In this document: positions 1-7,764 of the stretch, in pieces
Layout of the letters: every line of letters starts with the position of its first letter
Position numbering within the stretch: position 1 is the first letter of the stretch
Origin: Actinomyces sp. oral taxon 897
GTDB taxonomy: Bacteria; Actinomycetota; Actinomycetes; Actinomycetales; Actinomycetaceae
DNA length: 64,000 nucleotides
Assembly (NCBI RefSeq): GCF_002999235.1
Contig: NZ_CP027236.1
Coordinates: 3,100,001-3,164,000 of the forward strand
Reading direction: 5' to 3'
The notes under the pieces: generated by a model
Databases searched by the model: none
Seen by the model: the letters and a program-made list of their open reading frames with translations, nothing else
Told to the model about the DNA's origin: nothing
Made by a program: the position numbers and the translations under genes

Positions 1-1
1 G

Positions 2-742
2 CCCGCCAACGTCAGCGCCTTCGCCCAGGGGCTGGAGGCCGACGAGGAGGAGGTGCGCGTCTTCCTGGCGGTGCGCGAGGCGGCGGCGGCCCGCCTCTAC
101 TCCCAGGTCCCCTGGCTGCGTGGCCAGCTCCTGGGCGCGGTGGAGGCCTACGCCCGCGAGATCACCATTGACAACGCCGCCGTGGAGTCCGCCGTCGCCC
201 AGGTCGACCCCTCCGACCCCGAGGCCCTGCGGGAGGCGCTGGCCGGGGGCATGTTCGCCCCCCAGGAGACCGACGCCCAGAAGGAGGCCCTGGAGCGTCT
301 GGAGACCCTGCTGGCCCTGGTGGAGGGGTGGGTCGAGGTGGTCACGGCACGGGCCACCGCCCCGCACCTGCCCCACGCGGTGGCCCTGGCGGAGATGGTC
401 CGACGCCGTCGGGCCCAGGGAGGCCCGGCCGAGCAGGTCTTCTCCCGGCTCATTGGCCTGACCTTCCGGCCGCGCCTGGCACGTGAGGCGGCGGCCCTGT
501 GGCACCACCTGGGGCAGGAGGTGGGTGACGCCGAGCGTGACGCCTTCTGGCAGCACCCTGACGTCATGCCCACGGCCGCGGAGCTGGCCGACCCCACGAG
601 CTTTATCACCATGCGCCGGGCCGCCCAGGACCTGGACTCCGAGGTGGACGCGGACCTGGCCTCCCTCCTGGACGGGACGCTGGGCTACGCCGAGGGCGCC
701 AAGGACGCCGACGAGAACCGGCCCGAGGGCCTGGGGGACTAA
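2..742 (+). CDS. DUF2342-family zinc-dependent metalloprotease-like protein (3' part)
   Basis: The frame is open from the left edge, so this is the C-terminal 246 residues of a longer protein. It contains the family-typical stretch with VREAAAARLYSQVPWLRGQL near its start, then the RRRRAQGGPAEQVFSRLIGL block and the FRPRLAREAAALWHHLG block, ending in an acidic tail. These match the C-terminal half of actinobacterial DUF2342/TIGR03624 proteins, annotated as zinc-dependent metalloproteases or as F420-biosynthesis-associated. The expected HExxH motif would lie upstream of the window, so activity cannot be judged. The next gene converges on it 80 bp away. Confidence 0.8.
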   Translation, partial: PANVSAFAQGLEADEEEVRVFLAVREAAAARLYSQVPWLRGQLLGAVEAYAREITIDNAAVESAVAQVDPSDPEALREALAGGMFAPQETDAQKEALERLETLLALVEGWVEVVTARATAPHLPHAVALAEMVRRRRAQGGPAEQVFSRLIGLTFRPRLAREAAALWHHLGQEVGDAERDAFWQHPDVMPTAAELADPTSFITMRRAAQDLDSEVDADLASLLDGTLGYAEGAKDADENRPEGLGD

Positions 743-822
743 GGGACACGGGCCCCGGGGAGGCTCGCCACTGCCGCCCGCAGGCACCCCTGGCGGGCTC
801 CACCAGCCGCGGGCCGGCCGCC

Positions 823-1410
823 TCAGACCAGGGTCGCGGCCAGGGCCGTGGACAGCCCCGGTACCAGCCGGGGCCCCTGGGCGACGGCGTCGGGGGAGTC
901 GTGGGAGCGGGTCCGCAGTGCGCACCACGTCTCCCCGCCCCGCAGCACGCCGACGACAATGCGGACGTCGTCCTTGTCGGCGCGGTCCGCCAGGTAGGCC
1001 GCGCGCTCGGCCTCGTCGGTGATCGCGGCGGCGTCCTGGGAGGCCCGGGGCGGGAGCATGACCCGCTCCACCGCCACGGCCACCCCGTCCACGCCCTCGG
1101 GCCAGGCGAGCTGGGACAGCAGGTCCTCCAGGCCCGCCGCCGCGGGCAGGCCCTCCTGCTCGATCGCGGTCAGCGCCTCGGGGTCGGTGCGGGCCTGCTC
1201 CAGGGCCTCGGGGTCCAGGAGGGTGGCGAGCTCGGGGTCGACCTCCAGGGCGTCGGCCGTGCGGACCAGGGCGAAGACCGCCACCGGCGCGTCCCACCCC
1301 CGGTGGGACTGGTGCTCCTCCAGCTCCTGGACGGTACGGGCCAGCGCGACGGTACGGGTGGAGCGTACGTGGGGGATACCGGAGGGGCAGGTCTCAGACA
1401 TGCACGACAT
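823..1410 (-). CDS. PPA1309-family protein
   Basis: 195-residue soluble protein with no signal peptide or membrane segment. It resembles the actinobacterial PPA1309 family: RTVALARTVQELEEHQSHRG near the N-terminus, the DAPVAVFALVRTADAL block, and a C-terminal half with ADKDDVRIVVGVLRGGETWC followed by RLVPGLSTALAATL. The biochemical function of the family is unknown. The start at 1410 is preceded by only a weak AGG. An in-frame ATG at 1401 is the alternative. Both lie inside a strong inverted repeat (1386-1427) that would fold the start codon into a hairpin loop in the mRNA. It ends facing the DUF2342 gene. Confidence 0.75.
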   Translation of the reverse strand: MSCMSETCPSGIPHVRSTRTVALARTVQELEEHQSHRGWDAPVAVFALVRTADALEVDPELATLLDPEALEQARTDPEALTAIEQEGLPAAAGLEDLLSQLAWPEGVDGVAVAVERVMLPPRASQDAAAITDEAERAAYLADRADKDDVRIVVGVLRGGETWCALRTRSHDSPDAVAQGPRLVPGLSTALAATLV

Positions 1411-1427
1411 TGTGCCTGAGACCTGCC
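1386..1427 (-). promoter_or_regulatory. Hairpin enclosing the PPA1309 start codon
   Basis: Perfect 12-bp inverted repeat (GGCAGGTCTCAG at 1386-1397 against CTGAGACCTGCC at 1416-1427). The 18-nt spacer holds the ATG at 1408-1410 and can form a nested GCAC/GTGC stem. On the minus-strand mRNA the AUG sits in the apical loop. It could control translation or act as an attenuator. The role is inferred. Confidence 0.5.
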
Positions 1428-1546
1428 TGCGGGCAGTCCCGGCACGCCTGGGGGGTGTCGTGCGACGCGGGCGTGCGGCACGGACGGGAGCCAGGGCCTG
1501 GCCCCCGTCCGCGACGGCGTGGGAAGCGCGCCGAGCCCTGGACGGA

Positions 1547-1714
1547 TCAGACCTTGACGGTGGCGAGGGCCGCGCTCAGCTCCTTGATCTCGTCAGGGGT
1601 GATCTCCACGACGAGCCGGCCACCTCCCTCAAGCGGGACCCGCATAATAATGGAGCGTCCTTCCTTGACGACCTCAAGAGGCCCGTCACCTGTCCTGGGC
1701 TTCATGGCGGCCAT
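1547..1714 (-). CDS. DUF3117 domain-containing small protein
   Basis: 55-residue protein starting MAAMKPRTGDGPLEVVKEGR and ending in the ITPDEIKELSAALATVKV helix. This is the full length and signature of the actinobacterial DUF3117 family, whose function is unknown. The ATG at 1714 is chosen over an upstream in-frame start at 1750 because an AGGAAAGGGGAG ribosome binding site lies directly before it and family members start with MAAMKPRTGDGPLE. A promoter-like pair lies about 55-80 bp upstream, so it is probably transcribed as a short monocistronic unit. Confidence 0.9.
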   Translation of the reverse strand: MAAMKPRTGDGPLEVVKEGRSIIMRVPLEGGGRLVVEITPDEIKELSAALATVKV

Positions 1715-1765
1715 GTGCTCCCCTTTCCTAGCATGGGCGCGGATCCTCACCGCGTGACCGCAGAT

Positions 1766-1793
1766 ATTCTACGCCATACGGTGTGTTTTCACA
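1766..1793 (-). promoter_or_regulatory. Putative sigma70-type promoter of the DUF3117 gene
   Basis: On the minus strand, TGTGAA (1788-1793) and TAGAAT (1766-1771) are separated by 16 bp in a locally AT-richer stretch about 50 bp upstream of the DUF3117 ATG. Assigned by eye only. Confidence 0.4.
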
Positions 1794-1870
1794 GGGAGAC
1801 AGTGGTACATTCCACGCTCTTAAGGGGTGGTTCGCGGCCGTGCCGCTCCCGGCCCCGGTTCTCCCCGCGC

Positions 1871-2641
1871 TCACCCCCTTCCGGTCATGGAGGCGTGTAC
1901 GTGCTGGGCCCCGGTCACCACGGCCCGGACGGCCTCCTGCGCGTCGTCCACGACCTGCAGCAGGTCGACGTCCTGGGCGCTAATGGTGCCCGCCTCCACC
2001 AGGTGGGTACGCAGCCAGTCCACCAGCCCCGACCAGAACCGGCGGCCCACGAGGACCACCGGGAAGGAGGAGACCTTGCGGGTCTGGACCAGGGTGACCG
2101 CCTCGAAGAGCTCGTCCAGGGTGCCGAACCCGCCGGGCATGACCACGAACCCGTCGGAGTACTTGATGAACATGGTCTTACGGGCGAAGAAGTAGCGGAA
2201 GCTCACGCCCAGGTCCACGTAGTCGTTCATGCCCTGCTCCTGGGGGAGCTCGATCCCCAGGCCCACGGCCACGCCCCCGGCCTGGTGGGCGCCCTTGTTG
2301 GCGGCCTCCATCATCCCCGGGCCGCCCCCGGTCATGACCGCGTACCCCGCGCGGGCCAGGCCGGCCCCGATCTGCTCGGCCAGGGCGTAGGCGGGCTCCT
2401 GGGGCTGGGTGCGGGCCGATCCGAAGACGCTGATGGTGGGCCCCAGCTCGGCCAGGGCGTCAAAGCCCGCGACGAACTCGGCCTGGATACGCATGACGCG
2501 CCACGGGTCCGCGTGGAGCCAGTCGGTGCCGTCGTGAGGGGACAGGAGGCCCTCGTCGGTGGTCTGGGAGGGGATCTGGGTGCCGCGCAGCAGCACGGGG
2601 CCCTTGCGGTAGGACTTCCGTCGGTTCATGGTCTCAATCAT
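1871..2641 (-). CDS. TIGR00730 family Rossmann-fold protein (LOG-type phosphoribohydrolase)
   Basis: 256 residues. The family releases free cytokinin-type bases from N6-modified AMP by hydrolysing the nucleoside 5'-monophosphate to base and ribose 5-phosphate. The diagnostic motifs are present: SVFGSAR (71-77), GGGPG (105-109) and PGGFGTLDE (169-177), which contains the catalytic Arg/Glu region of LOG proteins. About 65 extra N-terminal residues are typical of the longer actinobacterial group. The start at 2641 has no clear ribosome binding site, and the in-frame ATG four codons later (2629) is equally possible. It follows the UPF0182 gene on the same strand after a strong hairpin. Family assignment is secure; the physiological substrate in bacteria is uncertain. 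Confidence 0.85.
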   Translation of the reverse strand: MIETMNRRKSYRKGPVLLRGTQIPSQTTDEGLLSPHDGTDWLHADPWRVMRIQAEFVAGFDALAELGPTISVFGSARTQPQEPAYALAEQIGAGLARAGYAVMTGGGPGMMEAANKGAHQAGGVAVGLGIELPQEQGMNDYVDLGVSFRYFFARKTMFIKYSDGFVVMPGGFGTLDELFEAVTLVQTRKVSSFPVVLVGRRFWSGLVDWLRTHLVEAGTISAQDVDLLQVVDDAQEAVRAVVTGAQHVHASMTGRG

Positions 2642-2682
2642 GGCCGCGGCCGGGTACGGGCGCTCGCGCAGCGGGCAGGAGG

Positions 2683-2717
2683 GTGAGGGCGTGCCACATA
2701 AGGTGGCACGCCCTCAC
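2683..2717 (-). terminator. Strong hairpin after the UPF0182 gene
   Basis: Perfect 15-bp stem (GTGAGGGCGTGCCAC at 2683-2697, complement at 2703-2717) with a 5-nt loop, 14 bp past the UPF0182 stop codon and before the LOG start. No T-tract follows on either strand, as is common in actinobacteria. It probably acts as a terminator or attenuator. Confidence 0.6.
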
Positions 2718-2730
2718 GGCGGGGTCCTTC

Positions 2731-5700
2731 CTAGCCCATGCGGCTCTGGGCGTCAACGGCCCGGTTAATGGCGTCGGTGAGACGCTTCTGGGCGTTGCCG
2801 TAGGCCGCCCAGTCACCGGCCTTCATGGCCGTGTCGGCGTCGGTCATGGCGGACTTGGCGTCAGCCAGGGCGGTGTTCAGATCCGTCTGGGGGTCGCCGG
2901 TGCCCGACGTCGGGCTGGTCGAGGCGCTGGGCTGGGACGTCGGGGCGGCGGTGACCCCCGGCGTCGGGCTGGCCGGGGTGGCCCCGGGGTCCTGGGGGGT
3001 GGTGGAGGTGCCGTTGGCGGCGCCCGCGTCGCCGTCGACCACCTGCTCGCCGGTGGTGGCCCCCGAGTCGCCCCCGAAGACCTGGTCCAGGGCCTCGCGC
3101 AGGGTGTCGGCGAAGCCCACCTTGTCACCGAAGGAGACCAGGACCTTGCGCAGCAGCGGGTACTGCGTGCCCGTGGAGGACTGGACGTACACCGGCTGGA
3201 CGTAGAGCAGCCCCCCGCCCACCGGCAGGGTCAGCAGGTTGCCCTTGATCACCTGTGAGCCCTGCTGGCTCAGCAGGTTGAGGGTCTGGGAGGCCGTGGG
3301 GTCGGAGTTGAAGGTGTTCTGCACCTGTCCCGGGCCCGCGATGGACAGGGAGCGTGGCAGCTCCAGGAGGCGCAGCCGGCCGTAGTCGGGGTTGCGCTGC
3401 CCGGGTACGCCGGTGCCCGGGGAGGTCTCGGAGTCCACCGCCAGGAAGCCGGTGAGCACGTTGCGGTCGGTGTTGCCGCCGATAATGTAGACGCTGGACA
3501 GGGAGAAGGCGGCTACCTGCTGGTCGGGCATCTTCAGGGTCAGGTAGTAGGGGGCCTGCGGGCTGTTGCCGTCCTTGGCGGGGTCGTCGGGGACCTTCCA
3601 GAAGTCGCTCTCGGAGTAGAACTCCGCCGGGTCGGTGACGTGGTACTTGGCCAGGACGGTGCGCTGGACCTTGAACAGGTCCTCGGGGTAGCGCATGTGC
3701 GCCATGAGGTCGGCGCTCATCTGGCTCATGGGGGTGACCGCCCCCGGGAAGACCGACTCCCAGGCCTTGAGGACCGGGTCCTGGTCGTCCCACTGGTAGA
3801 GGGTCACCGAGCCGTCGTAGGCGTCCACCACCGCCTTGACCGAGTTGCGCACGTAGTTGGACTTCTTGGGGGCGCCCAGGAGTCCCGCGGCGTGGGTGGC
3901 GTCGGAGGCGGAGTCCTCCAGGGACTGGTGCTGGGAGTAGGGGTAGCTGTTGGAGGTGGTGTAGCCGTCCAGGATCCACTTCACCCGCTTGGGGGTGGCG
4001 GGGTCGTCGTCGTCGTCCACGACGGCGGGGTAGGGGTTGCCGTCCAGGGTCAGCCAGGGGGCCACCTTGGCCACGCGGTGGGCGGGGTCGCGGTCGTAGA
4101 GGATCTGGGAGCCGTCACGGACCTCCTGGGAGAACAGGATGTTCATCTCCCGGAACTTCACGGCGTACAGGAGGCGGTTGAAGGGGTTGCCCACGTCGGG
4201 GCCGCCGTTGCCGGTGAAGGTGGTGTTGACCTGGTCGGAGTCCGCCGAGTCGTCGGGGTAGTCCAGCTCGCGGGGGGTGCCGCCGTCGTCCCCGCCCACG
4301 ATGGAGTAGCTGGGGGAGGACTTACCGAAGTAGATGCGGGGCTCGTAGGAGCCCAGGTCGCCGGTGGAGGGGATGCCGCCCTCCCAGAAGGAGGGGTAGC
4401 CCCCGGAGGCCACCGTGTTGCCGTAGGCGGTCACGACGCCGTAGCCGTGGGTGTACACGGTGTGCTCGTTGACCCAGCTCCGGTTGTCGCCGATGCCGTC
4501 CAGGTTGAGCTCGCGCACCGCGATAACGGTGTCACGGCCCTTGCCGTCCACCTGGTAGCGGTCCACGTTCAGGGTGGGGGCGAAGGAGTAGTACTGCTTG
4601 TTCTGCTGGAGCTGCCGGAAGGTGGGGGAGACCAGGTTGGGGTCCAGCAGGCGGATGGAGGTGGTGGACTCGGCGTCCGCCTTGAGCTGGCCCGCCTGGG
4701 CGGTGGTGGTGGCCGAGTAGCTGGTCTCCTGGATGTCGTCGAGCCCGTAGGCGGTGCGGGTGGCCCTGATATTGCGGTCGATGTAGGCGGCCTCCTCGCG
4801 CTGGGCGTTGGGCTCCACCACGAACTTCTGGACGACGACCGGGTAGGCGGCCCCCACCAGGAGGGTGGAGACCACCATGACCACCACGCCGGTCACCGGC
4901 AGGCGCCAGGAGCTGGTGCGCAGGGCCGCCAGGAACATGACGGCGATGGCCACGGAGATGGCCGCCAGGATCGCGTAGGCGGGGATGGAGGCGTTGACGT
5001 CGGTGTAGGAGGCGCCGTCGAACTTGCTGCTGTCCGAGGCGTACAGCGACTCGTAGCGCTGCAGCCAGTAGCGCAGGGCCGTGAGCAGGCAGAACAGGGC
5101 CAGGACAATGGTGAGGTGACGGCGCGCGGCCCGGGTGAAGTGCGGGTTGCGGGTCACCGAGATGCCGCCGTAGAGGTAGTGCACCACCACCGAGGCCACC
5201 CCGGCGAAGATCACCACGCGCATGAGGAAGCCGTTCAGCAGGCTCAGGGCCGGCAGGATGAAGACGTAGAAGGAGACGTCCAGCCCGAACTGGGGGTCCG
5301 CGGTCCCGAAGCTCTGGGCGTTGAGCGCCAGGAGGACCTCCCGCCAGTGCGGGGTCAGGTCCCCGGCGCCCCCGATCAGGCCCAGGGCAATGGGGATGCC
5401 CCAGGTCAGGAGCCTGCGTGCGGGCTCGATGGTGGCGCGGTAGGACTCCAGGTTGCGTGAGGCCTCGTCGGTGGGGGCGAAGACCTCCCGGGTGGTGTAG
5501 GCGCGCACCATGCCGACCATGACGGACGCCGACATAATCAGGAACCCGCCCAGGAACAGCGCGATACAGGTACCCCACCGGGTCCACACGGTGCGGGCGA
5601 AGCCCAGCTGGCTGAACCACAGGACCTCGGTCCAGGTCTGGGAGAGCACCCCGATGAGGAGGGCCACCCCCAGCAGGATGGACAGGGTCATGACCAGGGG

Positions 5701-6069
5701 ACCGGGACGGCGGGAGCGGTCCCGGGCCGTTCCCGCCCCCTGCCCGCCGCCGCGCCCCTGGCCCGGTGCGGGCCTGCCCGGGGTGCTGGTGCGCCCGCGC
5801 ACGGGGCGGGCGCGGCCCGCCCCGCCCGGGCCGGGGCGTCGGTGCGGGTCCTGCCCGCCGTCCCGCCCCGACGGGCTCCCCGGGGCGTCCCCGGAGGCGT
5901 CCCGGTCACCGGGGGTGCGGGAGGAGCCGCCCTGGCCCACGTAGCCGGAGCGGACGCGGTCCTCCCGGCTGTCGGACTGGGAGGGGGTGGAGGAACCGCG
6001 GTCGGGGGCGCCGTCGGTGGGGGCGACGTCGTCGGGCTCGTCGGGGGTGCTGTCGTCGTTCGTGCTCAC
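2731..6069 (-). CDS. UPF0182 family membrane protein (COG1615)
   Basis: 1112 residues. The first ~125 are disordered, Ser/Asp- then Gly/Arg/Pro-rich. About seven membrane helices follow (first about 124-145, others to about residue 420), with the WFSQLGFARTVWTRW segment after the first. A large extracytoplasmic domain of some 600 residues comes next, containing the RELNLDGIGDNRSWVNEHTV block and the GGNTDRNVLTGFLAVDSE block. The tail is a Thr/Pro/Ser linker and a short helical segment (TALADAKSAMTDADTAMKAG). Order and motifs match UPF0182/COG1615, widespread in actinobacteria and of unknown function. The GTG start at 6069 has a GGAG sequence nine bases upstream. Probably a single-gene unit ending at the 2683-2717 hairpin. 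Confidence 0.9.
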   Translation of the reverse strand: MSTNDDSTPDEPDDVAPTDGAPDRGSSTPSQSDSREDRVRSGYVGQGGSSRTPGDRDASGDAPGSPSGRDGGQDPHRRPGPGGAGRARPVRGRTSTPGRPAPGQGRGGGQGAGTARDRSRRPGPLVMTLSILLGVALLIGVLSQTWTEVLWFSQLGFARTVWTRWGTCIALFLGGFLIMSASVMVGMVRAYTTREVFAPTDEASRNLESYRATIEPARRLLTWGIPIALGLIGGAGDLTPHWREVLLALNAQSFGTADPQFGLDVSFYVFILPALSLLNGFLMRVVIFAGVASVVVHYLYGGISVTRNPHFTRAARRHLTIVLALFCLLTALRYWLQRYESLYASDSSKFDGASYTDVNASIPAYAILAAISVAIAVMFLAALRTSSWRLPVTGVVVMVVSTLLVGAAYPVVVQKFVVEPNAQREEAAYIDRNIRATRTAYGLDDIQETSYSATTTAQAGQLKADAESTTSIRLLDPNLVSPTFRQLQQNKQYYSFAPTLNVDRYQVDGKGRDTVIAVRELNLDGIGDNRSWVNEHTVYTHGYGVVTAYGNTVASGGYPSFWEGGIPSTGDLGSYEPRIYFGKSSPSYSIVGGDDGGTPRELDYPDDSADSDQVNTTFTGNGGPDVGNPFNRLLYAVKFREMNILFSQEVRDGSQILYDRDPAHRVAKVAPWLTLDGNPYPAVVDDDDDPATPKRVKWILDGYTTSNSYPYSQHQSLEDSASDATHAAGLLGAPKKSNYVRNSVKAVVDAYDGSVTLYQWDDQDPVLKAWESVFPGAVTPMSQMSADLMAHMRYPEDLFKVQRTVLAKYHVTDPAEFYSESDFWKVPDDPAKDGNSPQAPYYLTLKMPDQQVAAFSLSSVYIIGGNTDRNVLTGFLAVDSETSPGTGVPGQRNPDYGRLRLLELPRSLSIAGPGQVQNTFNSDPTASQTLNLLSQQGSQVIKGNLLTLPVGGGLLYVQPVYVQSSTGTQYPLLRKVLVSFGDKVGFADTLREALDQVFGGDSGATTGEQVVDGDAGAANGTSTTPQDPGATPASPTPGVTAAPTSQPSASTSPTSGTGDPQTDLNTALADAKSAMTDADTAMKAGDWAAYGNAQKRLTDAINRAVDAQSRMG

Positions 6070-6188
6070 GATTGCTGCTCCGTCCTCAGGTGTGCGCGGG
6101 CGCGCAGGGCTCCGGCGCCGAGGCGTCGGTCACCCCATCGTGTCACAGCCTCAGGCGGCCCCCAAACCCGCTCGCGTCAGGTCCCTCA

Positions 6189-6216
6189 CCGGGGCGTGTC
6201 CCCCGGGGCGTGTCCC
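6189..6216. repeat. 14-bp tandem duplication between UPF0182 and dapE
   Basis: CCGGGGCGTGTCCC occurs twice head to tail (6189-6202, 6203-6216), just downstream of the dapE stop. Probably replication slippage; no function assigned. Confidence 0.5.
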
Positions 6217-6231
6217 GCCGCCTTCCGGGGC

Positions 6232-7518
6232 TCAGGACAGCCAGCTGCGCAGGATCTCGGCCACGTCCTGGATCTGGTGCACCGGGCAGTGCTCGTCGTC
6301 GGTGTGGCAGAGCATGGGGTCGCCCGGGCCCAGGTTGAGGGCGGGGACGCCGATGGCGGAGAAGCGGGCCACGTCGGTCCACCCGTACTTGGGGCCGACG
6401 GTGCCGCCGCGGTCGCGCACCAGGCCCACCAGCTCCCTGGCCGACGGGCAGGACAGGCCCGGCCGGGCGCCCTCGCACAGGTCGTCCAGGGCCACCTCCA
6501 CCGGGGCGGCGCCTACCACCAGGGGCGGGGCGGCGTCCAGGACGGCGCGGGCCGCGGGGCTGGAGACCTCCACCGTGCCCGGCATCGTGCCCGTCCGCCC
6601 CGGGAGCGCCTGGGCCGCGGGCGCCGTCGGGCGTCCGCCCGGCAGGCGGCCGGGCCGGGGCCCGGGGTCGTGCCCGGCCAGGACCAGTAGCGCCCGCTCC
6701 AGCGCCTCCAGGGCCGTCAGGTCCGGGGCGAAGCGGTAGTTCACCGTCAGGCGGCAGGCGTCGGGCACGGAGTTCGCGGCGGTACCGCCCTGGATGCCGA
6801 CCACGGAGAAGGACTCCCGGAAGACCAGCCCCTCCACCTCCACCTCGTGGACCGGGGCGGTGGCGACGCGCTGGATGAGGGGGGCCGCCGCGTGGACGGC
6901 GTTGACCCCCCGCCAGGCCCGGGCCGAGTGCGCCGTCACCCCGCGCACGTCCAGGACCAGGCGCAGGGTCCCGTTGCAGCCGCCCTCGATCCGGGACGCC
7001 GTGGGCTCCCCCAGCACCGCCAGGTCCCCCGCCAGCCAGTCGGGGTGGGTCGCCAGGACCCGTCCCAGGCCGTTGAGGTGGGCGGCGACCTCCTCGTTGT
7101 CGTACAGGACCCAGGTGACGTCCTTGCCCGGGTGGGTCAGAGTGGCCGCCAGGTGGAGGGCCACGGCCACCCCGCCCTTCATGTCCACGCTGCCGCGCCC
7201 CCAGACAACCTCCTGGCCGTCACGCTCCTCGCGCCGCCCGGGCACGTTGCGGCTCCGCAGCGAGACGGGCACGGTGTCCAGGTGCCCGGCCACCACCACG
7301 CGCTGAGGGCGTCCCAGGTGGGTGCGGGCCACCACCGTGTTGCCGTGACGCAGCACCTCCAGGTGGTCCAGGTCCCTCAGGGCGGCCTCGACGGCGTCCG
7401 CCAGCGGCCCCTCCGAGCCCGAGACGCTGGGGACGTCCACCAGCGCCTGGGCGATGTCGGCCGGGGGGCTGGCCAGGTCCGGCAGGCGGACGGGTGCGGC
7501 GGTGTCGGTGGCGCTCAT
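6232..7518 (-). CDS. dapE: Succinyl-diaminopimelate desuccinylase
   Basis: 428-residue M20-family di-zinc amidohydrolase that removes the succinyl group from N-succinyl-LL-diaminopimelate in lysine and peptidoglycan precursor synthesis. Visible motifs: VVAGHLDTVPV (metal ligand His and catalytic Asp), WGRGSVDMKGGVAVALH (bridging Asp), YDNEEVAAHLNGLG (Glu pair), the dimerisation-domain segment with TAHSARAWRGVNAVH, and the C-terminal HTDDEHCPVHQI metal ligand. The frame is open for 32 more codons upstream, but the ATG at 7518 (MSATDTAAPVRLPDLA) gives the usual family length. It lies opposite a phosphohexomutase gene across a 246-bp divergent region. Confidence 0.9.
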   Translation of the reverse strand: MSATDTAAPVRLPDLASPPADIAQALVDVPSVSGSEGPLADAVEAALRDLDHLEVLRHGNTVVARTHLGRPQRVVVAGHLDTVPVSLRSRNVPGRREERDGQEVVWGRGSVDMKGGVAVALHLAATLTHPGKDVTWVLYDNEEVAAHLNGLGRVLATHPDWLAGDLAVLGEPTASRIEGGCNGTLRLVLDVRGVTAHSARAWRGVNAVHAAAPLIQRVATAPVHEVEVEGLVFRESFSVVGIQGGTAANSVPDACRLTVNYRFAPDLTALEALERALLVLAGHDPGPRPGRLPGGRPTAPAAQALPGRTGTMPGTVEVSSPAARAVLDAAPPLVVGAAPVEVALDDLCEGARPGLSCPSARELVGLVRDRGGTVGPKYGWTDVARFSAIGVPALNLGPGDPMLCHTDDEHCPVHQIQDVAEILRSWLS

Positions 7519-7634
7519 GCGGTCAGGGTAACGGTCCGAGGGCGGGGACGGGTCCTCCGCCTGACCGGTGGGGGCCCGCCCGGGAGCGGGGACGGACCAG
7601 CACCTGCGCACCATGACAAAGGGTCTAAGGTCCT

Positions 7635-7664
7635 AGGTGCCTGAGAGGGCTGTTTCAGGCACCT
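7635..7664. promoter_or_regulatory. 10-bp inverted repeat in the dapE/phosphohexomutase divergent region
   Basis: AGGTGCCTGA (7635-7644) and TCAGGCACCT (7655-7664) form a perfect inverted repeat with a 10-bp spacer, about 117 bp from dapE and 100 bp from the mutase. The centre-to-centre distance of 20 bp (two helical turns) suits a dimeric repressor, or an RNA hairpin. Role inferred. Confidence 0.4.
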
Positions 7665-7764
7665 GCGCGAACCCGGGACACCCCGGTACACCTGTGTCCT
7701 GAACCACCCATGATGGCCGTCACGACACCTGAATACCGGGTTTGGGGCCGGGTACCGTGCCCGT

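Noticed and set aside
7519..7614. 32-codon upstream extension of dapE
   Set aside because: It has no family similarity and the ATG at 7518 gives the expected DapE length.
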